A stretch of DNA of 64,000 nucleotides, taken from assembly GCA_965657085.1 (NCBI GenBank), contig CBFHND010000013.1, forward strand, positions 30,343 through 94,342, written 5' to 3'. Each line of letters opens with the position of its first letter. Position 1 is the first letter of the stretch. This DNA is from CBFHND01 sp965657085. GTDB lineage: Bacteria > Pseudomonadota > Alphaproteobacteria > Rhodobacterales > Rhodobacteraceae. Under the pieces are notes generated by a model. The model had not been told where the DNA came from. It saw nothing but the letters and a program-made list of their open reading frames with translations, and did not search any database. Both the position numbers and the translations under genes were made by a program. Below, piece after piece: positions 1 to 8,552 of this stretch.

Positions 1-188
1 CCTTCTCGGGCGACAATGCACCCAAGATCGACTACAAGGACACGCGCCTGCTGCAACGCTACATCTCTGAGCGTGGCAAGATCGTGCCCAGCCGTATCAC
101 CGCCGTATCGGCCAAGAAGCAACGCGAACTGGCCCGTGCCATCAAACGCGCCCGCTTCCTCGCCCTGCTGCCCTACGCCGTGAAATAA
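1..188 (+). CDS. rpsR: 30S ribosomal protein S18 (3' part)
   Basis: The window opens inside this gene; the reading frame enters at base 3 and ends at TAA 186-188. The visible 61 residues contain KIDYKDTRLLQRYISERGKI and end ITAVSAKKQRELARAIKRAR-FLALLPYAVK, which is the core and C-terminus of bacterial S18, a small-subunit protein that binds 16S rRNA together with S6. The stop lies 12 bases before rplI, and rpsF-rpsR-rplI is the usual operon order, so rpsF is expected just upstream of the window. The missing 5' end is due only to the window boundary. Confidence 0.97.
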   Translation, partial: FSGDNAPKIDYKDTRLLQRYISERGKIVPSRITAVSAKKQRELARAIKRARFLALLPYAVK

Positions 189-200
189 GGAGCGACTGAC

Positions 201-842
201 ATGCAAGTTATCCTTCTCGAACGTGTGGCCAAGTTGGGCCAGATGGGCGACGTCGTCGATGTCAAACCCGGCTATGCCCGCAACTTTCTGTTGCCCCAGA
301 AGAAAGCGCTGACCGCCTCCGAGGCGAACATCGCGGACTTCGAAGCGCGCAAGGTTCAACTCGAGGCGCAAAACCTCGAAACCAAGAAAGAAGCGCAGGA
401 TCTGGGCGACAAGCTTGATGGGCAGCAGTTCATCGTGATTCGTCAGGCTTCCGATGGTGGCAACCTTTATGGCTCCGTCACCACCCGCGATGCCGCCGAG
501 GCCGCAACCGAAGCCGGATTCACCGTGGACCGCAAACAGGTTGTTATCGTTGACCCGATCAAACAGCTGGGCCTGCACGCCGTGACCATCGCGCTGCACC
601 CAGAGGTCGAAGCGACGATCAACCTCAACGTGGCGCGTTCCGCGGAAGAAGCCGAACTGCAAGCTTCCGGCAAATCGATCCAGGAACTGGCCGCGGAAGA
701 AGAAGCCGCCGCCGATTTCGAGATCGCCGAGCTCTTCGAAGACATCGGCGCTGCGGCATCCGAGGACGAAGACCTGGCCGAAACCGTCGAAGAGGTCCTG
801 CCGGCCTCCGACGACGAAGCGGAAGAAACGCCCAACACCTGA
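201..842 (+). CDS. rplI: 50S ribosomal protein L9 with long acidic C-terminal tail
   Basis: L9 spans the large ribosomal subunit and affects reading-frame maintenance. The start MQVILLERVAKLGQMGDVV and the following VKPGYARNFLLPQKKA are the classic L9 N-terminal domain; the C-terminal domain follows to about residue 150. The ATG is preceded by AAGGAG at 187-192. At 213 residues it is about 65 longer than the usual length near 149. The extra part (from about residue 150) is rich in Glu, Asp and Ala with runs such as AAEEEAAADFEIAELFED and ends DDEAEETPNT. I believe such tails occur in Rhodobacteraceae L9 but their role is unknown to me. It is the last gene of the rpsR operon and is followed by a strong terminator. 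Confidence 0.97.
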   Translation: MQVILLERVAKLGQMGDVVDVKPGYARNFLLPQKKALTASEANIADFEARKVQLEAQNLETKKEAQDLGDKLDGQQFIVIRQASDGGNLYGSVTTRDAAEAATEAGFTVDRKQVVIVDPIKQLGLHAVTIALHPEVEATINLNVARSAEEAELQASGKSIQELAAEEEAAADFEIAELFEDIGAAASEDEDLAETVEEVLPASDDEAEETPNT

Positions 843-867
843 TCCTTTTTCAGGTTCCAAATCATCA

Positions 868-900
868 GGCCGTGCCCCACCGGGCGCGGCCTTTTTCTTT
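868..900 (+). terminator. Rho-independent terminator of the rpsR-rplI operon
   Basis: A 10-bp stem (868-877 with 882-891, one G-T wobble) closes a CACC loop and is followed at once by TTTTTCTTT. It lies 25 bases after the rplI stop. Confidence 0.9.
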
Positions 901-986
901 GGTCTGCCACGGCATTGGCAAATTGCCGCATATTCTTGGCCCGCGCCTTTTCACCACCCATATCCGGAAGGTGAAAGGAGACTTCG

Positions 987-1619
987 ATGTTTGACACGAC
1001 CTACCGACACGATGGTGACCTGACCAAACATGCCGAACCCAAGGACGTGCACGACCGGATCGCGCTGCGCACCGTCAAATTCATGCGCTTTTTTGCGGAC
1101 AGATTCTTTGCCAAACGCTACGGGCACCGCGCCGTTGTTCTTGAAACAGTGGCGGCCGTACCGGGCATGGTGGGTGGCTTGTTGCAGCACCTCAAGGCCC
1201 TGCGTTACATCCGCGACGACGAAGGATGGGTGCGCGAACTGCTGGACGAGGCGGAAAACGAGCGCATGCACCTGATGACTTTCATCAAGGTGGCAGACCC
1301 CAGCCGTTTCGAACGCTACCTGATCATGTTCGGTCAGGCGGTGTTTTATAACTTCTACTTCTTTCTCTACCTCTTTGCCCCGCGCACGGCACACCGTGTT
1401 GTCGGCTATCTCGAGGAAGAGGCGGTGATCAGCTATACCCAATACCTGGCCGAGATTGATGCGGGCCGGGTCGAAAACGTGCCAGCCCCGGACCTTGCCA
1501 TCGACTATTGGGAACTGGGCAAGGATGCGACCCTGCGCGATGTAGTCATCGCCGTGCGTGCCGACGAGGCAGGCCACCGAGACCGCAACCACGAAATGGC
1601 GGACGAATTGGCCTTATGA
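987..1619 (+). CDS. aox: Alternative oxidase (di-iron ubiquinol oxidase)
   Basis: This 210-residue protein should oxidise ubiquinol and reduce oxygen to water without pumping protons, as a monotopic membrane enzyme on the inner membrane. All four di-iron ligand motifs of the family are visible in order: LET with E53, NERMHL at 91-96 (E92, H95), LEEEA at 142-146, and RADEAGH at 191-197 (E194, H197). A hydrophobic helix around YNFYFFLYLF (121-130) matches the membrane-contact region. The ATG at 987 has GAAAGGAG ten bases upstream. It appears monocistronic, between the rplI terminator and a convergent transglycosylase gene. AOX is common in plants and fungi but patchy in bacteria, mostly marine Proteobacteria. 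No regulator (such as NsrR) is adjacent. Confidence 0.93.
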   Translation: MFDTTYRHDGDLTKHAEPKDVHDRIALRTVKFMRFFADRFFAKRYGHRAVVLETVAAVPGMVGGLLQHLKALRYIRDDEGWVRELLDEAENERMHLMTFIKVADPSRFERYLIMFGQAVFYNFYFFLYLFAPRTAHRVVGYLEEEAVISYTQYLAEIDAGRVENVPAPDLAIDYWELGKDATLRDVVIAVRADEAGHRDRNHEMADELAL

Positions 1620-1627
1620 AAGCCCAG

Positions 1628-1652
1628 AGGGCGCGCGCTGGTGCGCCCTTTA
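1628..1652 (+). terminator. Hairpin between convergent genes, possible terminator
   Basis: AGGGCGC at 1628-1634 pairs with GCGCCCT at 1643-1649 across an 8-base loop. Only TTTA follows, so it is weak as a classical terminator for the oxidase gene. It sits at the very end of the opposing gene. Confidence 0.45.
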
Positions 1653-2804
1653 CCCCAAACGCCGCAGCAGGGCCTGAGACGGCACGCCCGTCGCCTCCAG
1701 CCCCACGCTGCTTTGATAGGCGCTGATCGCCGCTTGGCTCTTGGGCCCCAGAACACCGTCGGCCCCGCCCGTGTCAAATCCCGCTGCCGTCAAACGCCGC
1801 TGCAACAGCACGCGGTCGTCCTTGGTCAGCCCGTTGGCATCAGGCGGGAACGTGCCACGCAGCGGACCACCACCGGCGATCCGGTCGGCCAGATGCCCCA
1901 CGCCAATCGCGTAGCTGTCGGAGTTGTTGTACCGTTTGATCGCGCGGAAATTGCTGGTAACAGAAAACTTCGGCCCGCCAGCCTGCGGTTGAATGATGCT
2001 GCCCGCGGGCGCACCCGGGCCCGCCTCCGCGCCCCATTTCGTGCCACGCGACCAACCGTTGCGCTGCAAATAGGCCGCGGTAGAGGCCAGTGCGTCGCTG
2101 GGGTCCTCCGACCAGATATCGCGGCGCCCGTCCCCTGTAAAATCCACCGCAAAGGCTTGATAAGACGTGGGAATAAACTGCGTATGCCCCATGGCACCCG
2201 CCCAGCTGCCTGTCATGCGCGCGGCCGAAATATCACCGTTCTGGATAATCTTCAGCGCCGCCACCAACTGCTTTTCAAAGAACGATCCACGCCGTCCGTC
2301 ATAGGCCAGCGTCGACGTTGCAGACACCACCGGGACATCCCCCTTTCGCTCTCCAAAGTAGCTTTCAAGCCCCCAGATCGCGGCGATGATCTCGGCGTCC
2401 ACGCCGTATTTGGCCTCCAATGCCGATAACGTGCCACGGTGCCGTGCAAAGGCCGCCCGCCCCTTCGACACACGTTCGTCCGAGGCGGCAATCGACAGGT
2501 AATCTTCGAGCGTGCGCTTGAATTCAACCTGGTTGCGGTCGCGTTTGACCACGCCCGGCAGATATCCTGCCCCGCGAAACCCGGCCCGCACCGTCGCATC
2601 GCTCAGCCCATACCCCCCGGCCCGGGCCTTGAACCCGGCCACCCAGGCATCATAGCCCGCATTGGGTTGCGGCCGCAGGTCCGCTGGCAAGCCGGTTGAC
2701 GTTGAAACCGCGCCCTGTCCCGGTCCGGTGATGCGCGCATCAGTGCAGCCCAGAAGGCCCATTGCACCCAAGCTTGCCGTGAATGACCGCCGTGTCATGC
2801 CCAT
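1650..2804 (-). CDS. Lytic murein transglycosylase, lipoprotein, with peptidoglycan-binding domain
   Basis: MltB/SLT_2-family enzyme that cleaves the MurNAc-GlcNAc bond of peptidoglycan to give 1,6-anhydro ends. Residues 1-20 hold an Arg-Arg pair (MTRRSF) and a lipobox LLGC with C20, so it is probably exported (possibly by Tat) and lipidated. The catalytic domain carries WGLESYFG with the expected catalytic E147, and GAMGHTQFIPTSY. Residues about 325-384 form a C-terminal peptidoglycan-binding domain (LLQRRL...GADGVLGPKSQAAISAYQ). The start is supported by AAGGAG six bases upstream. Length 384 is normal for the two-domain form. A second, shorter homologue without the binding domain lies at 19746-20570. 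It is monocistronic. Confidence 0.92.
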   Translation of the reverse strand: MGMTRRSFTASLGAMGLLGCTDARITGPGQGAVSTSTGLPADLRPQPNAGYDAWVAGFKARAGGYGLSDATVRAGFRGAGYLPGVVKRDRNQVEFKRTLEDYLSIAASDERVSKGRAAFARHRGTLSALEAKYGVDAEIIAAIWGLESYFGERKGDVPVVSATSTLAYDGRRGSFFEKQLVAALKIIQNGDISAARMTGSWAGAMGHTQFIPTSYQAFAVDFTGDGRRDIWSEDPSDALASTAAYLQRNGWSRGTKWGAEAGPGAPAGSIIQPQAGGPKFSVTSNFRAIKRYNNSDSYAIGVGHLADRIAGGGPLRGTFPPDANGLTKDDRVLLQRRLTAAGFDTGGADGVLGPKSQAAISAYQSSVGLEATGVPSQALLRRLG

Positions 2805-2911
2805 TGTCTGCTCCTTTTTTGTTTACCTTATCCAATGCCATCAAACGGGCAAACACTCATCTCGAAAGCGCGGCGCAGGTCAGCGACATGCCGCGCTTGG
2901 TTTGCCGCACC

Positions 2912-2945
2912 CAAAAGAAAAGGGCCGCCCCAACCGGAGCGGCCC
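2912..2945 (-). terminator. Rho-independent terminator of tig
   Basis: On the minus strand a 10-bp stem (2945-2936 with 2931-2922, one wobble) with a 4-base loop is followed by TTTTCTTTT (complement of 2913-2921). It lies 26 bases past the tig stop. Confidence 0.87.
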
Positions 2946-2970
2946 CACCAAACCCGAATAAGGGTGCGGT

Positions 2971-4302
2971 TTATTCGTCTTCCAGGGCTTCGACCGCTTT
3001 TTGCAGGTCTTCCTTGGACACTTCCTTGTCTTTCACAGCCGCTTGTTCGAACACGTGGTCCACCACCTTGTCTTCGAAAAGAGGTGCGCGCAGTTGCTGC
3101 TGCATCTGGGCGTTTTGTTGTACGAATTCAAAGAATTGACGTTCCTGACCGGGATACTGACGCGCCTGGTTCATGATCGCCTGGCTCATCTCGGCGTCGG
3201 TCACTTCAACCTCGGCCTTCTGGCCCAGTTCAGCCAGCAGCAGGCCCAGACGCACGCGGCGCTCGGCCAGTTGCTTGTGCTCGTCTGTGGGTTCGATTTC
3301 ACCGTGGTCGTGGCCCGTGTCTTCGGGATTCTCTTCGTGGTAAAGCTGGTGCGCGATCTGACCGGCTTCTGCCTCGACGAGGCTCGGGGGCAGATCAAAG
3401 TTCACGGCCTTGTCCAACGCATCCAGCAGGCCACGCTTCATCACCGCGCGCGCCGCACCGGCGTATTCGGCTTCCAGACGCTCGGAAATCTGACCTTTCA
3501 GCGCGGCGAGGTCCTCCGCACCGAATTTCTTGGCCAACTCGTCGTCGATCTCGGCGGCAACGGGTTCCTTGACCTCTTTGATGGTGCAGTCGAACACGGC
3601 TTCCTTGCCGGCCAGATGCTCGGCCTGGTATTCGTCGGGGAAGCTGACCGTCACGGCCTTTTCTTCCTCTGCTTTGACGCCGACCAGCTGCTCTTCGAAG
3701 CCGGGGATGAAGCTGTTGGACCCCAGAACCAGCGGGTAATCTTCCGCCGATCCGCCTTCGAACGCTTCACCGTCGACCTTGCCGACAAAATCCATCACGA
3801 CCTGATCGCCGTCCTTGGCTTTGGAGCCTTTCTTGCGGGCTTTGAAGTCCTGCGCGGTTTCGGCCAGATTGCCCAGCGCTTCTTCGACGGCGGCGTCGTC
3901 GGCTTTGACAACCATTTTCTCCAGCTTGATCTTGCCCAGATCAACCTCGGGGATTTCAGGCAGCGCCTCGTAGGACATCTCGACCTCGACGTCGTCGCCT
4001 TCTTTCCAGTCCTCGTTGGTCATCTTGACCTCGGGCTGCATCGCGGGACGGTCGCCGCTGTCTTCAAAGTGCTTGGACATGGCGCCATCGATGCTTTCCT
4101 GCATCGCTTCGCCAATCAGGCGGGGGCCAAACTGCTTTTTCAGCAGCGCCATGGGCACCTTGCCCTTGCGAAAGCCTTTCATCTCGACCTCGGGCTGCGC
4201 CTCGACCAGCTTTTCGTTGACCTTGGCGTCCAATTCATCAGCGGTGACAGTGATGGCGTAGCCGCGTTTCAGACCGTCGTTCAGCGTCTCGGTGACCTGC
4301 AT
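2971..4302 (-). CDS. tig: Trigger factor
   Basis: Ribosome-associated chaperone and peptidyl-prolyl isomerase that meets nascent chains at the tunnel exit. The ribosome-binding signature GFRKGKVP is at residues 43-50. An FKBP-type isomerase domain (from about KDGDQVVMDFVGKVDGEAFEGG) and the helical C-terminal substrate domain follow, ending in an acidic/lysine tail. I chose the start MQVTETLNDG at 4302 rather than the upstream in-frame start at 4521. The added 73 residues show no family match, whereas 4302 has GGAG just upstream and gives the normal 443 residues. It is monocistronic with its own terminator. Confidence 0.96.
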   Translation of the reverse strand: MQVTETLNDGLKRGYAITVTADELDAKVNEKLVEAQPEVEMKGFRKGKVPMALLKKQFGPRLIGEAMQESIDGAMSKHFEDSGDRPAMQPEVKMTNEDWKEGDDVEVEMSYEALPEIPEVDLGKIKLEKMVVKADDAAVEEALGNLAETAQDFKARKKGSKAKDGDQVVMDFVGKVDGEAFEGGSAEDYPLVLGSNSFIPGFEEQLVGVKAEEEKAVTVSFPDEYQAEHLAGKEAVFDCTIKEVKEPVAAEIDDELAKKFGAEDLAALKGQISERLEAEYAGAARAVMKRGLLDALDKAVNFDLPPSLVEAEAGQIAHQLYHEENPEDTGHDHGEIEPTDEHKQLAERRVRLGLLLAELGQKAEVEVTDAEMSQAIMNQARQYPGQERQFFEFVQQNAQMQQQLRAPLFEDKVVDHVFEQAAVKDKEVSKEDLQKAVEALEDE

Positions 4303-4524
4303 GTGTGCTCCATAGCGTAATCGCGCTCCGGTGCGGAACGCCTGCAAAATTTGCGCTGTTCTATTGGGCGATGCGTCCGGGCGCAAGGGGCTGCACGTGC
4401 AATTTGCAACGGTTTGCCACGACGTTCCAACGGCTGGATTTGATATGGCCAGCCCAGCGCGCGCAGCAGGTGCCAGATATGGCTGAGCCAAGACTGTTTC
4501 GATCCCGGGCGAATCTGCCAAGGT

Positions 4525-5007
4525 TCACTGCAAAGGGATGTCGCTTTCGACGGCCACGTTCATCTCGCGCAACATCACGTCGCTGACCTTCGCCAGCATC
4601 AACACCTCTTCGGCGGAGGCCAATTCCCCGCCCGCGGCCGACTTCAAAACCGGCGCGATTTCAGTCCAATGCGCACGCACCCGGTCCAGTCGCGCAATGG
4701 TGACCGTACCGGGCGTTGGCAGCACACCCTGCGACGGATCGCCACTTTGCAGGGCGCTCAACGCCGCCTCGAACGCATCGACCGTGGCGGCCAACTCGTC
4801 TGACTTGCGTTGCGCATCCGCACCAACCTGCACAAGGCAGAACTGCAAGGCAGCGCGTTGGCTCAGCACGCGCAGGCGCCCGGCATTGTTGACACGCGCG
4901 GCCGTGTCCAGCGCCCGCAAAACTGCATCACCTGCGCGCGCTGGATCACCTGCACCCGTGTTCAGAAGACTCGCAAGAATAACAACGATGAACAGCCGCG
5001 CGGGCAA
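4525..5007 (-). CDS. Small periplasmic protein with PilJ-type sensor motif
   Basis: A 160-residue protein with an N-terminal signal peptide (MPARLFIVVILASLLNTGAG). The motif NNAGRLRVLSQR at residues 40-51 is the hallmark of the PilJ/NarX-like periplasmic four-helix domain (type IV pili methyl-accepting domain). The rest is predicted helical and has no transmembrane, HAMP or signalling domain after it, so it is a free-standing periplasmic version. Ligand and partner are unknown. It sits between tig and the ABC importer operon, 146 bases downstream of the hydrolase gene on the same strand, so co-transcription is possible but not shown. Confidence 0.72.
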   Translation of the reverse strand: MPARLFIVVILASLLNTGAGDPARAGDAVLRALDTAARVNNAGRLRVLSQRAALQFCLVQVGADAQRKSDELAATVDAFEAALSALQSGDPSQGVLPTPGTVTIARLDRVRAHWTEIAPVLKSAAGGELASAEEVLMLAKVSDVMLREMNVAVESDIPLQ

Positions 5008-5153
5008 ATCTCCTGAAAGGTATCACTGGTCAGGACATAGCGCAGACAGGTTTCCCGTTCGCCAACGACGCCGTCCGCAATTACCAAACAGACCCGCCTG
5101 CCCGGTCACGGCGGCGGCCAATGCTGCGTCATGCCCGTGGATTTCAACACCCT

Positions 5154-5870
5154 TCAAACGGACAGAAAGCCCTGAACCATAGCATTGAAAAGGCTTGGTT
5201 TTTCCAGGTGGGCGGCGTGGGCACACCCCGGAATGACGCCAAGGCTGGCCCCGGCAACCGATTGCCAAAGATGCTCAGTCTGGCTCCAGCAATAGGTGCG
5301 GTCATGATCGCCCCACAGGACAAGCGTGGGCACGTCAATCGACCGGAGATGATCGGTTCCGGTCCACCTCTGCATCGCTTCCAGCCCCGCCAGAATGGCT
5401 TGGATGCCGCTGCGCTCGGCGATTGCGGCGCAGTCGTCGTAAGCTGCGGCGTTCTCTCGTTCCAGAAACCACGTCGCCGCGATGCGCCGGGCCGTTGCAC
5501 AGGCGCCATCGGCCAGCGCGCGCTCCTTTGAGGTTTCGATGGTCTCGAAGCGGCCGGGCAAAACCCCTTCCGCACCCGTGCCATAAAGCACCAGACGTTC
5601 AATCCGGCCCGGCGCGCGCGCGGCCATCTCCTGCGCGACCATGCCCCCCATGGAATGACCCGCCAGATGAAACCGCGCAATGCCCTGCGCACTCAGCGTG
5701 TCCAGAACCCAATCGGCATAATCTGCAATGGTGGCCAAGGCCTCCAGATGGGCGTTTGCGCCAAAGCCCGGCAAATCGACCGCAACCATACCCGCGCCAA
5801 AGGTGCCGCGCTGTGCGTCCCACTGTTTGCTTCCCCCCATGAACCCATGGACAAAAACGACCGGGATCAT
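5154..5870 (-). CDS. Alpha/beta-hydrolase of the importer operon
   Basis: A 238-residue single-domain hydrolase. The nucleophile elbow GHSMGG places S73. WGDHD gives acid D190 (or D188), and GCAHAAHLEKP gives the catalytic His H218, so the triad is complete. HGFMGGSKQW near the N-terminus supplies the oxyanion-hole HG. Its ATG overlaps the stop of the permease gene in an ATGA (5867-5870), which points to translational coupling with the ABC transporter and suggests it acts on the imported compound, for example an ester. There is no signal peptide, so it is cytoplasmic. The substrate is not predictable from the sequence. Confidence 0.88.
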   Translation of the reverse strand: MIPVVFVHGFMGGSKQWDAQRGTFGAGMVAVDLPGFGANAHLEALATIADYADWVLDTLSAQGIARFHLAGHSMGGMVAQEMAARAPGRIERLVLYGTGAEGVLPGRFETIETSKERALADGACATARRIAATWFLERENAAAYDDCAAIAERSGIQAILAGLEAMQRWTGTDHLRSIDVPTLVLWGDHDRTYCWSQTEHLWQSVAGASLGVIPGCAHAAHLEKPSLFNAMVQGFLSV

Positions 5871-7420
5871 TTGCGCGCGCCTTGCACGATGCGATCAAGG
5901 ATCATGGCGCAGAACAGGATGGAAAAGCCTGCAAGGATGCCTTGGCCCACATTGGCGTATTGCAGCGCTTCCAGCACGTCTTCGCCCAGACCCTTCGCAC
6001 CGATCAGCGACGCGACCACAACCATGGCCAGAGACAGCATGATCGTCTGGTTGATCCCTGCCCGGATCGAGGGGCTGGCCAATGGCAGGTCCACCTTGGT
6101 CAGCAAATACCATTTGTTGGCACCAAAGCTGATCGCCGCCTCACGCACAGATTCCGGCACGCCGCGCAGGCCCAGTACCGTAAGCCGCACCACCGGCGTG
6201 CCGCCAAAGATCATGGTGGTCACTACGGCCGCGGGCTTGCCCGTGCCGAAAAAGGCAATGACCGGGATCATGAAGACAAAGGCCGGCATGGTCTGCATGA
6301 AATCCATGATCGGCTGGATAAAGGAATAAAAGCGCGGTCGGCGCGCCGCGAACATGCCCAGCGGAATGCCGATCAGGATCGACAGGCAAGCCGCCGTACC
6401 CAGCAGGGCCAGCGTAGTCATCGCCTTTTCCCAAAAGCCCAGAAGGCCCATGTAGGCGAGGAAAGCGCCGGAATAGATGGCCATGCGCACCCCCGCCGTC
6501 AACCACGTCAGAAGGATGATCAAGGCCGCGATCACGATCCATGGCGTGCTGACAAACACCAGTTCCAGCGCATCCAGCACAAGACGAATGAAATAGGTGA
6601 TAGCATCGAACAGAACCTCTCCGTTCAGAACCGCCCAGTTAAAGAACGCCTCCACCCCATCGATGCTGACCAGTCGGATGTCCGGATCCGTCGGGAAATC
6701 GCTCAGAAGCGTGAACCGCCCGGGAAAGCTGTAGTGCAGCATGGCGGCGGCCACGATCAGCACCATGAAGATGGCGCTGAACACGATCTGCGACACCGGC
6801 AGGCCCGAACGCACCGAAGGATCGGAAAGCCAATCGGAAAACCGGGCCTCAAGCGCCCAATTGGCCACCAGAGACTGTGCGATCTTGACCACGATCAGGA
6901 TCGCGAGCCCCGTCAGGACGATGGTCGGGCCTTCGGCCGCAATCGCCTCGGCCTCGGCACGGATGCCGCCGATGTTGGCTTCGAGTGAATCCACTGTGCG
7001 CTGATAGACATCCACCTTGTCGGACCCGCTTTCGATGGCCGAGGCCAATTGCTGACGACGCAATTCCAGCGTGCCTTCGATCGAGGCAATGCGCGCCAGC
7101 GCGTCCGCCGCGAGATCGCCAAAGAGCCCGCGCGCAATCTGCACAAAAGCCAGCGCTTCGATGATCAGAAAGGGCAGCGCCCAGCTCCATAACCCACGCG
7201 CGCCGAACCAGATGGGACCAAAAAGCCCGGCCATGGCATTGAACGTGGCGGTAAAACTGGCCGACGCGCCGATCTTGTCGAACATACGGATGTAGTAATC
7301 CGGGCTGGTGCGCACGAAGGTGCGAATGTTCTCGCGCCGCTCCTCGGCATAGGCAAGTGCGGCATCGGAGGATGTATCTTCCAGCGGGTTCACGCCCAGA
7401 TCGGTGTGCACATCGTTCAT
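5867..7420 (-). CDS. Betaine-type ABC transporter permease with coiled-coil N-terminal extension
   Basis: Inner-membrane permease of the ProW/OpuAB (quaternary amine) family. The C-terminal 250 residues are the ordinary ProW permease fold with the EAA loop region VREAAISFGANKWYLLTKVD and a GINQTIMLSLAMVVVASLIG segment typical of ProW. Before it lies an unusual portion of about 250 residues. It has membrane segments near 65-100, a charged heptad-like stretch at about 110-160 (SIEGTLELRRQQLASAIES and following), further membrane segments at about 167-190 and 208-230, and a soluble loop to about 275. Total length 517 compares with about 280-350 for common ProW proteins. ATGA overlaps join it to the ATPase gene upstream and the hydrolase gene downstream. 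Confidence 0.9.
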   Translation of the reverse strand: MNDVHTDLGVNPLEDTSSDAALAYAEERRENIRTFVRTSPDYYIRMFDKIGASASFTATFNAMAGLFGPIWFGARGLWSWALPFLIIEALAFVQIARGLFGDLAADALARIASIEGTLELRRQQLASAIESGSDKVDVYQRTVDSLEANIGGIRAEAEAIAAEGPTIVLTGLAILIVVKIAQSLVANWALEARFSDWLSDPSVRSGLPVSQIVFSAIFMVLIVAAAMLHYSFPGRFTLLSDFPTDPDIRLVSIDGVEAFFNWAVLNGEVLFDAITYFIRLVLDALELVFVSTPWIVIAALIILLTWLTAGVRMAIYSGAFLAYMGLLGFWEKAMTTLALLGTAACLSILIGIPLGMFAARRPRFYSFIQPIMDFMQTMPAFVFMIPVIAFFGTGKPAAVVTTMIFGGTPVVRLTVLGLRGVPESVREAAISFGANKWYLLTKVDLPLASPSIRAGINQTIMLSLAMVVVASLIGAKGLGEDVLEALQYANVGQGILAGFSILFCAMILDRIVQGARK

Positions 7421-8472
7421 GATACTTCTGTCCCTTCAATCACGGTGCGCAACAGATCGGCACGGGTGATAACGCCCTGATCCTTGCCACCTGTGGCCAC
7501 GATGATGGGGTTGTCATCGTCAATGGCCATGGTGATCAGCGTACTGAGTGTTTCATCGGCGCCCACGCGCATGGCATCGGCGGCAATGGTCCCGTGTGCT
7601 GCGATATGCGCTGCGATCGGTTGCATGACCGCATGGGCATGAACGACCTTCAGTCGTGAGATCCCCGCGACAAAGTCGGCCACGTAATCGTCGGCCGGGT
7701 CCATCACGATGTCCTCGGCGGTGCCGATCTGAACCATCTTGCCGTCCCGCATGATGGCGATGCGGTCACCGATCCGCACGGCCTCGTCCAGATCGTGGGT
7801 GATGAAAATCGTGGTCTTCTTGAGGATCTTGCTCAGGCGGATGAACTCATCCTGCAATTGCCGCCGGATCAGCGGATCAAGCGCCGAAAACGGCTCGTCC
7901 ATCAACAGAACATCCGGGTTCGCCGCCAGGGCGCGCGCCAGTCCGACACGCTGCTGCATCCCGCCCGACAGCTCGTGGGCAAACTTGGCCCCCCATGCGC
8001 CCAGCTCGACGATATCAAGGATCGCCGCGGCCTGGCGCATCCGCTCGTTCTTGGCCACGTTGCGGATTTCCAGGGGCATCGCGACATTGTCCAGCACGGA
8101 CCGGTGCGGCATCAGCGCAAAGTTCTGAAAGACCATGCCGATCTTCTGGTTGCGGAACTGCTGCAAACTGCGCGGACCCAGCGCCATGACATCCGTGCCC
8201 TCGATCTCGATCTTTCCGGCCGTCGGCTCAAGCAGGCGGTTGAAATGGCGCACAAGGGTCGATTTGCCACTGCCCGACAGCCCCATGATGCAGAAAATTT
8301 CACCCCGGTTCACGGACAGGCTGACATCGGCCACGCCCACCACCGCGTTGAATTCTGCCAGAACCTCGGCCTTGCTCAGGCCGCGCTCGCGCACCGCGCG
8401 CAGGGCGTCTTCGGCCCGGGCGCCGAATATCTTCCAGACGTTGGAAATCTCAACAACGGTCTCAGGGGCCAT
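7417..8472 (-). CDS. Betaine-type ABC transporter ATPase (ProV-like)
   Basis: Cytoplasmic ATPase driving the importer. Walker A GLSGSGKS is at residues 64-71, signature LSGGMQQR at 168-175 and Walker B LLMDEP at 189-194, followed by SALDPLIRRQLQDE, typical of ProV/OpuAA. A C-terminal CBS-like regulatory half follows (ADAMRVGADETLSTLITMAI, about 285-351). I chose the ATG at 8472 (MAPETVVEIS), which has GAGA nine bases upstream. An in-frame ATG at 8484 has no good ribosome site, and the longer frame to 8601 runs into the binding-protein gene. The stop overlaps the permease start as ATGA. Confidence 0.93.
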   Translation of the reverse strand: MAPETVVEISNVWKIFGARAEDALRAVRERGLSKAEVLAEFNAVVGVADVSLSVNRGEIFCIMGLSGSGKSTLVRHFNRLLEPTAGKIEIEGTDVMALGPRSLQQFRNQKIGMVFQNFALMPHRSVLDNVAMPLEIRNVAKNERMRQAAAILDIVELGAWGAKFAHELSGGMQQRVGLARALAANPDVLLMDEPFSALDPLIRRQLQDEFIRLSKILKKTTIFITHDLDEAVRIGDRIAIMRDGKMVQIGTAEDIVMDPADDYVADFVAGISRLKVVHAHAVMQPIAAHIAAHGTIAADAMRVGADETLSTLITMAIDDDNPIIVATGGKDQGVITRADLLRTVIEGTEVS

Positions 8473-8502
8473 GTCGCGTCTCATTTTGTCAGGGAAAGGA
8501 AC

Positions 8503-8538
8503 GGCGGCACCAACCCCGAAAGAAAGGCCGGTGCCGCC
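8503..8538 (-). other. Intercistronic hairpin between binding-protein and ATPase genes
   Basis: A perfect 9-bp stem (8503-8511 with 8530-8538) with an 18-base loop lies just after the binding-protein stop and before the ATPase gene. No T tract follows. Such stems after periplasmic binding-protein genes usually protect the upstream mRNA or attenuate read-through, giving excess binding protein; that role here is inference. Confidence 0.65.
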
Positions 8539-8552
8539 TAAGTCAGGTCGGA

